64,000 bases of DNA, taken from Coenobita brevimanus. Its lineage: Eukaryota > Arthropoda > Malacostraca > Decapoda > Coenobitidae. Shown here piece after piece: positions 11,691-23,587 of the stretch (the first letter of the stretch is position 1; each line of letters opens with the position of its first letter). Where the stretch lies: assembly GCA_032717465.1 (NCBI GenBank), contig CM064715.1, positions 33,839,628-33,903,627 on the forward strand, read 5' to 3'. The translations under genes were made by a program, and so were the position numbers. The notes beneath the pieces are model-generated. The model made no database searches. It was not told the origin of the DNA and saw nothing but the letters and a program-made list of their open reading frames with translations.

Positions 11691-13404
11691 AAAAATTTAG
11701 TCTTTTAACTCCCATCCACTGGGCAACGTCTATACACGTCACAGTCTGGCTTCTGGCACAGTGGCTATACACGCAAGTGTCTTCCTGCCACCATTTCAAC
11801 CAGCCGCCATTTCATCTCACCATTAAAGGATAGGGAGGGACTCCCTCTATACCACACAGGTGAGAGTCAGTTTGTCCCTTGCCTTTGCCAGGTGTGGAAT
11901 GCTTTCTTCAGGTTCCTCTTTGTCTGGTTCCATCTGTGCCACCTGTAGCCAATTGCATCATCCATCCCTGCCAAGTCTCTTTCCAAGGATACTAAAAAAG
12001 GGCTCAGTGATAATGCCATAAGGCATGCTTTGGATGCAACAGTTTATCTAATAGTGGAGTAAGTTATCACGTTGAGTGCAAAGCCAAAGTCAGCGCCACA
12101 GGCAGACGCACGAACACTTCCTCTCGTGCAGAAAATTAGTTCTCTTCCTCACGTCATTACTCATCAGTGCAAAGACCTACAGACCTGGGGATACTTTCAT
12201 TTGCAAGAATAAGAACTGATGAGCAAAATAGTCATTAACTTGTTTCCCTAAGTTTTCTACTTTCCGAGATATTAGGATCTGAAAACAAGCAACACTCAGC
12301 TGTTTCTGAGAAATTGCCCGTAGAGAAATGATGACTGTGTTAAATATCGTCCAGCGTGTGAGGGTTAAATTATATAGTTTGATGACAGTGTTTTTTTCTC
12401 CATAAAGAATGCTTTTAATAAAATAATGAAACAACACCGTACTTTCAGTACAATTCAGTAGGATTTTACTTAAGTGCAAGTCAAGTTTGTATTATGTTTA
12501 CTTTAGGGAAGAATGATTTTTTTTTTTTTTAACAATATAGCCTTTTTTTAACTAGATATATATGGCTTTACATTAAAATATTCAGTGGTTTTCTGTATCC
12601 CACAGCAAATCTCGTATTATCCGTACCCCTCATCAAGAAAATTCTCAAAACTTAACCTTTACTTCCCAAATCAATGCGACTGAATAAATAGTTATGTTGT
12701 TTCAACTTCGTGTTTTAAAATTAGTTGTTTCGACATAACCGTAAACGTGGATCTCAAAGGATGTGTTTCCTAACTGGAGAGCATATGTCACAGTATTTTT
12801 ATAGGTATATGAGATAGGTGGCGGCCAATGTTGTTGGGTTGTTGGTCTTGTTATTATAGCGTCCTTAGTATACTGGATGGTGTCACATCTGCGTGATGTG
12901 AGCCTTATTATAATGAGACTCTGACGGGCAGTTATTTGTTGTTTGTTTTGTCCTCATGACCAGCTAAGTGTACTATAACCGAACCGTTACACACATTCAT
13001 TAATACTGGATGAAAGAAGTGTTCCTGAGAGTTTTTCTGACTCATTCTCTTATCAAGGCTTCATAACGAAAGGTTTTCCATTGGATGGACACAGCCGATG
13101 GGCAGCTGCAAAAATAAAATTGTAAAAGACATCACCGACGGTTCCAGAAGAGCTTACTGATAACTGTATCCTTTCACTAAGAAAGTTTCCATTAATCTAT
13201 AGAGAATACTATGGTGGGAAGGAGAAAGAAAAAATAATACTCTTCATACTTAAGGGATATACCAGCACTAAGACCAAACTAACCTGTCCATCCCCTCATT
13301 TCCATCAGAAAAATGAAGGAGAAAATAGCAATAAATGCACTGGCAGATCCACTTCCGTTTGTATTTTACCGAGGTGTCACTTGCGTTCGAGCAGAGCAAA
13401 AAAG

Positions 13405-13406
<2 letters not shown>
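11691..13406. other. No gene recognised
   Basis: A stretch near 12000-12160 may be more of the preceding pseudogene, but I cannot anchor it. The rest is AT-rich with short T runs (12518-12530) and no long frame with a recognisable motif. Confidence 0.4.

Positions 13407-13473
<67 letters not shown>
13407..13473. repeat. (TG)n microsatellite, left part
   Basis: About 33 uninterrupted TG units abut the 3' end of the CR1/L2-type fragment at 13474. A longer TG run lies on the other side of that fragment. Confidence 0.98.
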
Positions 13474-14774
<1,301 letters not shown>

Positions 14775-15640
14775 TGATATTTCGGTGTTTTGTTCAATTG
14801 TGCTTTTTATTTTTTCAGGTAGCAACAGAAAAACGAAGATTTGTTAGTCGTCCTCTTCAATTGCCATCAGCAGTTTCAGTGCAGCTTCGGAGTGACCTCT
14901 CGTCGTGTAGGAGGTAACTATTTCATCACGAATAGTGTATCTTGAAATGAAGAGCTGACACTGAGAAAGGACACAACTTCTTGGTCCTTTTTGTTGAGGC
15001 ATCAGGCGACAGCTGGATCTCTCTTCTCTGTTTTCCCACCTACCCTTTCTTCGGCTCTCATTCTCTCAATCCCTACCTCACTCACATCATCCCTTCCCTT
15101 CCCTCCCTTCACTCCAGTCCTCTACTTCCCTCCCTTCACCCTTCTCTTCCTCACCCCTTACCGTAACCGAAGCTTCAAGGGAGAATTGAAGTTCTTCAGG
15201 AAGGTTACTCCATTGTTAAAGTACATATATAATTTTTCTGTGACCTCCAAACTTGTATATTTTCCTTACGGGAGATCTCCAGTGAAGAGATTACACAGAC
15301 TCTGCATTCTCCCTTTCAGCCTAATGTTCTCTCTCTTACATAGTTCATGCTACAGACATTTTTTTTCTTTCGATTGAGGAGAGATCTTCTTAGGGAATAG
15401 AATAGCAGGAACCACTTCAGCTCGATGCAGTTTCATTTAATTCTTGCTATCGCCAGATGATTAGACGCAGGGCAGGGAAGATTTCTGGAACTGACTCTGT
15501 TAGAAACGACAACAATATATTCCCTCCAGTAGCAGAAGTCTGGTATATTTCACCCATGCTATTGCTATGCTACTGCCTTGCACTTTTATTCAGCTTAGAA
15601 GAAGCCACTGGTAATGAAGTGTAGGATTTTTTTTCCCACC
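14775..15640. other. No gene recognised; pyrimidine-rich in part
   Basis: 15045-15165 is strongly CT-rich. A pyrimidine tract ending in CAGGTAGC near 14816 resembles a 3' splice site, but no exon could be recognised downstream. Confidence 0.4.
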
Positions 15641-16231
<591 letters not shown>

Positions 16232-16317
16232 TAACCCAAACATCAGCGTAGAGTTTTAAAAAGAGATTTCCTTCTCTGTCTTATTTCAGGATGGTGCGAG
16301 AATAATAATGAAAGTCA

Positions 16318-16322
<5 letters not shown>

Positions 16323-16362
<40 letters not shown>
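16323..16362. repeat. (AG)n microsatellite
   Basis: About 20 AG units, followed by a G-rich stretch. Confidence 0.95.
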
Positions 16363-16366
<4 letters not shown>

Positions 16367-16644
16367 GAGGGGGGAGGAGAGGAAGAGAATTATTTGAGTC
16401 CATGAGTCGGTACAGTAGAACTGTATTTGTGAGGATGTACGCTGGTTTGTACGTGAGAATGAGTGAGTGTCAAATATTACTGAGTGAGAAAGGAAGTGAG
16501 AGAGCCCAATCTGGATAAGAAGAAATTCATTATACTGGTAGAGAGTCAGGGTACTCCATACCAGGACGACAGTCCATAGTTTCTGGTGCAATTCCTCTCA
16601 CTGAGGAAAGGAAATTGCTATATACAGCAAGAGAGATTACGTAG

Positions 16645-16745
16645 CGTACAATGAATCCTGTGATGCAGTTGTTAGCATGCGTATCTCGCAACAGGAAGAA
16701 CCCGAGCTAGTTTTCTGGGCCGGTTGGACTGGTCGACTCCGTCTG
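16645..16745 (+). mobile_element. tRNA-derived SINE remnant (or decayed tRNA)
   Basis: The stretch has the layout of a tRNA head. GATGCAGTTGTTAGCATGCG resembles an A box with D-arm. CTCGCAACAGGAAGAACCCG resembles the anticodon arm and T-arm start. GAGCTAG then stands where a B box (GTTCGANTCC) belongs and is degraded, followed by TTTTCTGGGCC. The body beyond is short and merges into copy F. I could not find a tail or target duplication. Confidence 0.45.
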
Positions 16746-16799
16746 TTTCCTTCTTTCTATTCAACTAGCTGTAAGCTATTAATAAGAGTCTTTTCCTGT

Positions 16800-17165
16800 A
16801 TATGAAAGAGAAAGAGCCCTTCGCTAGAAGTCTGCAGAATCGTTCCGTCTATGATACAGAAAAAAATCCAGTTCAACATCCATCCATACACTTGAGGCCA
16901 TAGTCTGAAGGAAATACAGACTGAGGAAGATAGTTCCCAAGCTGATCTGTTACATACATAAATGCGGTTATCTCTTGCACTAGAAAGTAGGACAGAAAAG
17001 GTGTGAGACTGTGCAGCCAGACGGCTCCTTTGAATACGCTGTTAAGGAGGAGAGATGCAAGCAGACAGTTCAGCGGAGCAATGACCAATGAAGCAAAGAT
17101 AGTCTAAAGATGCAACAGGGCGGCGAAGAGAGGTTTTAAGTGAGTCACTACGAGAAGGGGTATTG
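16800..17165 (-). mobile_element. Jockey-like retrotransposon, copy F (3' fragment)
   Basis: The reverse complement matches the last 350 bases of copies C and D. Shared landmarks on the plus strand are GCAGAATCGTTCC near 16840, CAGTTCCCAAGCTGATCTGTT-like text near 16930, and GATGCAAGCAGACAGTTCAG near 17053. The minus-strand translation contains DQLGNYLPQSVFPS, which matches GQLGNCLPLFVFP in copy D. It is strongly 5'-truncated. Confidence 0.75.
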
Positions 17166-19752
17166 GGAGAAAACTCGTTAAATGCGCCTGGTTTAGAAGA
17201 TCTATATATTGCCTACTGCGAATCATGTTCCAGGGGAAATGTTGGGACTCGGTAAAAGCTGATTTTCTACCTTACTAACCAGCGATTAATATCTATGGAC
17301 ATAAATCGAAACTTTTTTTTCATATACGATGAGTGTTATGAAGGATGATAATTGCGTAGGTGACTACGTAGCACCTTTTCTTGGAGATTTAGAATGGACA
17401 TTATACAGTGACATCCATTTTTATATTATTAACTTGTAAAGGATCGGTTCCTTGTATCATTAAGAGACGTCCCCAGGTTGGCAAAAGTCGATGTTGGGAT
17501 TAGATGCTAAAAAAGATGTAATTTGGCCAAAATAACAAGAAAACATAACAGTTCGACGTGTCCGCACCATTTTCAGGCTCCCGAAATGTGTGTCTGAGTA
17601 ACGTAAGACGCTGAAAAATGTGTAATATGCATATTATATCGCTGAGGAAGGGATACTACGCAATATGAAAGCCGCATAAATACCATTCTGTCAGAAACCT
17701 GGTGGTATAATAGAACCGATGAGTGCAGTGACAATAAAACCTAATCACATTCCAACGACGACTGTGTTAGTTTAACTTATTCTTGTTGTCTCCAGGCGGC
17801 TTTCTTAAGATTACATTTGTCCTTCTGGCCACAGGCACCATTATCAACTTTACAGATAGATATTATTGTGAAGTGGAATACATTTGTCTGGAGTGGCAAG
17901 AATTCATTAAAACAATCCGTCACCGTAGTTAAGGAGTTAACTTCCTCAGTCATATGACGCATTATAATATTATAGTCAGTGTGTTTATATCGAAGGGAAC
18001 AGGGCCACTCGCGTCCGCACGACCAGTGGGCATTTGTGGTTTCTGAAATATGAAAAATTGTTGGAAAATGGTCAAATAGACGTCCTAAATTGAAGCATCT
18101 TCCTCGCTTCTGATCTGTTCTGATTAGTGATTCTAACATGATTCAGCTCAATAGCTTCTAAGATGAGTAACGTACTTCGACATGATCTTGTGGATGAGTC
18201 TTTACCCCGAACCTTTGCCCCTGTCCTGTGCCTTTGCCCGCTGACATTTTACTCAAAATCGGAAAACTTTGCTGACTCTAAACACACACAGCAAGTTTAG
18301 TTCAAATCGGGACAGAAACCTTGTGATGGCCTTTGATCTATTGTTCTGAAAATAGAGTAATTTCATTCTTCCCAATCCTTCAATCCTTCCACCAAGAATG
18401 ATCCAAATCGAATCTTACATGAGTTAAGAGTCCAAACCATTCATCTTGCCTTGTTACGTTTACCTTAACCCGAGTCTTCTTAAAATTAAACCACTTCTCT
18501 GTTTCATATTGCTCAAGACTTGCACCATGTTTAATGAAAATCGAATAAAAACTTTTGAGTTGACCTTGCCTGTGACCTATAACCTATGACTTTTCTGCCT
18601 CCCTCAAAAAAAAAAAAAAAAAAAAAAAAATGTTCCTCTGATTATCCTGTCACAATTGCAAATGTTTTTTTTTTTTTTTTTTTTTTTTTTTTATCTTTCT
18701 GCCAGGCAAACAAAATGACAATGACGGACAGACTATACCAAGCATATAACACTTGCATGGCGCAGGCGGGTATTATGATGATCTCTGATATTTGTTAATG
18801 CCATACCTTGTTACAAATTGTCTAATCATCCTTCACATCAACTTCTGCTACAATCAGTTTGTTTTCACCCGAAGAAACTTGGCCACAACCGCAAATAATC
18901 AGCCATGGTTGCATGAAATTTCGTTATAACATAGTACCAGGTAGGAATGCGTCTCCTTGATTGTTACTAAGATCAGCCCTCCAAACTGACTACACCTTGT
19001 CTGCAACCAAAATTAATAGCTTTGGGCTGTTAGATCAAACTTTCTCATCGACACACCATAATTTCTGTTTTGGACCCCAGCACTATGGTGATGTAATAGT
19101 TAACTTTTTTTCTTGAAGTCTCCATATCATTTAAATTGTTCAGAAGCTTTTTGAAGTAGGCGGTTAGATATTGCCTCCCAAGCCTCTTCAGTGTGAGAGC
19201 CATTTCCTAAGTTAAATTAAATGATCTGAAAGTAGGAAGAATAAGCCAATAAGCTGACATTTAGTCCTATGTAATCAGTCTCCCACTCAGTGCTCAGACT
19301 ATCCACAGCTACCAGAGAGCGTTTCGTCTAACCTGACAAAGACCTCTAACCCCTCCCTAACCCCTTTCAATTCAAATGATGAAGAAGTTCAGACTGAACG
19401 GTAGGCCGATGTAACGATCAATCAAGAAGATTCATTGCTCTCTAGTATCTAAAGCTCACCGTGTGTCATGTACACACGACGTAGTACTGCTACTGTGGCA
19501 TTAACCCAGGTCCGTAAGGTGAAACTAAATTCGTTATTATAACTCTGTTTGCCGTTACATCCACTGTTTTCAACTTCTTCCCCTTTCCATCCTCACCAGC
19601 ACTGTTTATAGCCTACCTTCCCCTAACCCATTAAGTACTGTTAAGTTTACAGACCCATTACCATCGGTATTTTTTATCTTAGGATGGACTTGCAGTGAAG
19701 AGGTTAAAAGCTATATCAGTTAAAGCATCCACAGTGGTAATATCTCCAATGC
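17166..19752. other. No gene recognised; intergenic or old repeats
   Basis: No frame carries a recognisable motif. 18180-18600 has repeated phrases of the kind TTTGCC, TGACCT and CAAATCG, which suggests a diverged dispersed repeat. The A/T homopolymer pair near 18606-18692 is listed separately. Confidence 0.4.
18606..18692. repeat. Poly-A then poly-T, inverted homopolymer pair
   Basis: 25 A (18606-18630), a 34-base spacer, then 28 T (18665-18692). It could form a perfect A/T hairpin, or it could mark two back-to-back retroelement tails. It is a likely site of replication and sequencing slippage. Confidence 0.9.
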
Positions 19753-22645
19753 TTTTTTTTACTTTTCATGCAAGAAAGTAGGAACCAAAGGCCTGGAGCC
19801 TGCAAAATCGTTCCCTCCAAGAAAGAAAGAAAATAACAGAGAGCCAAATTCAAGATCTGTTCATTTCGAGATTCCTGGACACACTGCATGTGAAAGGCTG
19901 AAGGTCAAAGGCAGTAGGAAGTACAGACTGAGGGAGAAAGTTCCAGAGTTGACCTATTGCATACAGTATATGCAGGGCTGGGTGTAAAGGTTAACTCTCG
20001 CATTAGAGAGTTAGACAGAGAAGGAATGAGAGTTTGTTGTAAGATGGATGCTATGCAACCGCAGTAGCGGTGGAGGCATGAAAGCAAACAGTTAAAAGGA
20101 GTAGTGATCATTGAAGTAATGATAGAAAAGAGGTAAAGATACAACAATGCGGCGAAGACACAGAGGTTGAAGGGATTCAATGAGAGGAGGAGAGTTAATG
20201 AGACGAAAAGCCTTTGACTCCATATTGTTGACAAGAGCTTCAAGTGGGGAGCCTCCCACACATGAGAGTTGTGCTCTACACAGGGGCAAATAAAACCCGT
20301 GTATAATGTCGACAACTGTGCTGGAGTAAAGAAGGCATGAAGTTGGTTTAACTTAATCTCTTGGAAGCAGATTTTACAAGCCATGTAATATGATCTTCCC
20401 GAGATAAATCCAAAGAGAATGAAACCCCAAATAGGAATAAAGAAGATATAGGATTGAGATGAATATTGTTTAAAATTAGAGGATATTCCTGTGGAAGATT
20501 TTTTCAGGTTGATAGATGTAAGAACCGAGTTTCTGATGCATTAGAAACAAAAAGATTATTTTTATCCCAATCAGAGATATGAAACAGGTTAGACATTAGG
20601 TGTGCTATAGCCTTATCCTGAGATGGTCGCTACAAGAAGCTAATGGAAAGGTGAAGGGTGGAGTCATCGGCGTATGCGTGGAAAGAGTTAGATGTACAGC
20701 TTAGAAGGTCATTGATGAATAGAGGGCAGAGCGTTGGTGATAGGACAGAGCCCTGAGGAACACCGCTATTCATAACTCTAGAAGAAAAATGGCCATCTAC
20801 ACCAGCAGTCATAGAACGACCAGAAAGGAAGCTTGAAATGAAGGCACAGATACAAGGACAGTAACTGTAACAGAGCAATTTGGAAATTAAAGATTCGTCC
20901 TTTGTGATGTCAAGTGCAATGGCAAAGCTTTCGTCAAAGTCCAGAGAGGAGGATGACCAGGAGTCTGAAAGGTGGATGGGAAGATTGCCAGTGGGGTGTC
21001 CCTGGCGCAGCCCATACTGATGATCGGAAAAAAGGTTATGATACGAAAGACGCTTAAAAATTTTTTGGTTAGGAAGAGATTCAAAACGTTTTGAAATACA
21101 GAATGTTAAAGCTATTGAGCAGTATTTAGAGGGCTACGAATGGTCACCCTTCATTGGGACGGGCTGACTGATATCAAAATGCCAGCAAGAAGGAAAGGTA
21201 CATGTTGCCAGACAAAGGGGAAAGAGTTTATCTAGGCAGGGTGTATGCACAGAAGCACAGTTCTTGAGGACTACAGGAGGGACCCCATTAGGCCCAAATT
21301 CCTTGTTATTACTGAGGCCAGAAAATACATATAATTCAGACATTTTAATGTCAGCCATGAGGAAGTCAGAGGGCGGAAGCGATGGAGGACCAGACTCGGA
21401 ATAGTCTTAGGTGAAACTGGAGGAGGAAGTCTGAGTGAAGAGTTCTGCTTTATCAGTAGAAGAAGTAGCTGCAGAGTCATCAAAGTGGAAAAGAGGAGGG
21501 AAGGGTGATGAGTCAAAGCTGTAAGAAAGGTTTTTAGCAAGGTGCTAGAATGAGCAGGAAGAATTTGTATTGGCGAGTTCAGAGCTCTTAAAATGAATGA
21601 AATGATTGTTAGCACGATGAAGAACAGACTTCGCACGAATCTGGGAAAATATATAGAAAAGATGAGATTCAGGGGTGGATTGGCTCTGTTGCCTTTTGTA
21701 GGCCTTCTCTTTGCTATGAACAGCATTAGATCAAGTGCGATTAAATCAATTTTTTTTTGCATTTATCGCAGGAGATGAGAATGGAATGTATGCACTCATG
21801 TCTAAGAGAATAATCTCCTTCATGCCTAAAGCACACTCAGATGGCTCACGGACATGGCAGCAATAATCATTACAATGAAAATCAAAGAAGTACTGCCTGA
21901 GGGCCATCCAATCATCAGCTCCAAAGTGCCACACTCGTTGCTTCTTGGTAGGCTCCACAGGTCTTACTGGAATAATAGGACAGGTTAAAGTGATATGGTT
22001 GTGAGTGGAGGAGCCCAACGGAGAGGAAAGATTAACCGAGTATTATTTGTAAGGAAGAGATAAGGCATGTTGGAACTCTCTTCAAAGCGGTCAGAGATAT
22101 GGGTAGGGTGCTGTACAGTATAAGCTGCTCTTGGTCGTTAAGTATAGAAAAGATGTAGGCTTGTTCACCAGGTGGTTCGGTTAATGGAGAGGAGAGCCAA
22201 AAGTGGTCGTGAACATTGAAATCATGTAGTATGAAGACTTCAGAGAAAGGAGAAATTGATAAGGTGAATTCCATCTTAGAAGGAAGATAGTTGAAGAATT
22301 TTTAAAAGTCAGTAGCATCAGGGGATAAGTAAACAGAACAGATATATTCAGTCAGAGAATGACAGGAAAGCCAAAGCAAGAGAGTAAAGAATTCAGAAGA
22401 TTAAAGGTCAGGGACATGAGAGCAAGGTATGTTGTTGTGTACATATACACAACAGACAACTTTAAAATGAGTATAGATAAAGTAGGAGGATTCAGAGACG
22501 TATTTGCTAGTCACCTCAGACAGCTGAGTCTCACTGAGGAGAAGGTGAGGTTTAGAGCAGAAGAGGTGGTGTTCAACAGAGACAAAGGCTCCGAATGTTG
22601 CAGAAATGAAGTATGTTATGACAGTGGCTGCGAACCATCAGGCGG
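19753..22645 (-). mobile_element. Jockey-like retrotransposon, copy C
   Basis: Poly-T at 19753-19760 marks the 3' tail. The sequence then follows the reverse complement of copy B through C-terminal region, reverse transcriptase, endonuclease and 5' leader to about 22645, where similarity to copy A stops. It is almost full length but lacks about the first 250 bases of the leader. No target duplication was identified. Confidence 0.85.
19905..22274 (-). pseudogene. Endonuclease-reverse transcriptase of copy C, broken
   Basis: On the minus strand: endonuclease pieces (22274-22032, with HDFNVHDH where GDFN is expected, so the Gly is lost), LTCPIIPVRPV (22018 onwards), SSNPS-type linker frames (21762-21271), reverse transcriptase with KEFGPNGVPPVVLKNC (21358-21134), a 4-5 motif block, SGVPQGSVLSPTLCPLFIND and YADDSTLHL (20878-20630), and a C-terminal part with GFICPCVEHNSHVW (20384-19905). 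Frames shift between most blocks. The catalytic YADD is retained. Confidence 0.82.
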
Positions 22646-23286
22646 ATGGAAAATAAAATGGAGAAACGACATCATCATATTTAGTTCCCTTCACTCCAAC
22701 GATGCATATTGTTTCTTTACATCATCATACTTAGCTCCTTTCACTCCGATGTTGTATCACATATTTTGTTTTTATAATGCCCCATTGCTGGAAAGAGTTG
22801 CCTTCATGAGATGGAACATAAACAGGCAGCTCAACTTCCGCGGTTTGCTAACGTCCATCAACTAGTTCCCTACCCCCAGGAAGGACGATGGTAAAATGCA
22901 GGCTGAGGGCAACTTCTGCCTGCAGTCCATCGTGTTTACATTTCAGAGGAGCATGGGTTTACAACTACGACTGCCACGACCAGATGATTTTATTCATTGC
23001 TGAGAAGTTTCACACTATAAGGGTTAGATGTAACCCAGCATTCACTTTACTACTAGAAATGTGTTGTAGGCTGAACAAATCCCCTGGTGAAATTATCAGT
23101 AAGAACAAAAGTAAATGTGTCACCCGATTGAAGGAGAAAGCGCTTAAATTTAGCCTCAGCTTGATTTCAGTCCCTTCTCGCCTCTTCATTACTCTCCTCT
23201 CCTCTAACTTCGTATTGCCCCTGGAGTTTTATTATAACTCCTTTATCTGCCAACTTTCACATCCCTTCCCCAGTTCCTTTCAGCTC
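22646..23286. other. No gene recognised; contains a 50-bp imperfect tandem duplication
   Basis: ACATCATCATATTTAGTTCC and ACATCATCATACTTAGCTCC start two adjacent units at about 22667 and 22718. The rest is unassigned. A 140-codon frame at 22888-23310 has no recognisable motif. Confidence 0.45.
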
Positions 23287-23426
23287 TTCAACTTCCTTTC
23301 ATTCCAATAACTTTTCTCTTGAAAGTTTTTACAATCTTCCGATTGGATACGAATACCCTTTTTAAATTGTTGTAACCAACAGCCTGATGTCTTCAGCTTA
23401 TTTGGATTTTTTTTTAAGGAAAAGAG
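23287..23426 (+). repeat. 140-bp segment flanking element 1 (left copy)
   Basis: This stretch matches 50925-51064 end to end (about 139 versus 140 bases, roughly 80 percent identity by eye). It lies directly before the 5' LTR of Gypsy element 1, while its partner lies directly after the 3' LTR. Both copies start with TTCAACTTCC and end with AAAAG.G. The right copy continues into unrelated sequence at 51065. Confidence 0.75.
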
Positions 23427-23587
23427 TAACCATATTATTTAACCATACCTTGTAACCATACCTTTATACTGTAACCATACCTTGATAATCTCTCGAACTT
23501 GCAAACTAGAACTAGCAGTGTACAAGTATAACAGTCGTATCTAATAGTGAGTGAATGCCTACGTGATGATAAGTGCATGCATCAGCT
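23427..23587 (+). repeat. 5' LTR of element 1, left half
   Basis: Matches the first half of the 3' LTR (50576-50924): shared text includes AACCATACCTTGATAATCTC, CTAGAACTAGCAGT and GTGCCTACGTGA-like sequence. The match breaks at 23587, where the poly-T of copy D begins. Confidence 0.85.

Noticed and set aside
12340..12370. CGTGTGAGGGTTAA as a further piggyBac-type end
   Set aside because: A left end TTAACCCC near 11487 does not match it as an inverted repeat, and no disrupted gene supports an insertion.
14800..14850. Pyrimidine tract plus CAGGTAGC as an exon start of a host gene
   Set aside because: No downstream frame has homology I recognise, and the stretch follows a TG repeat.
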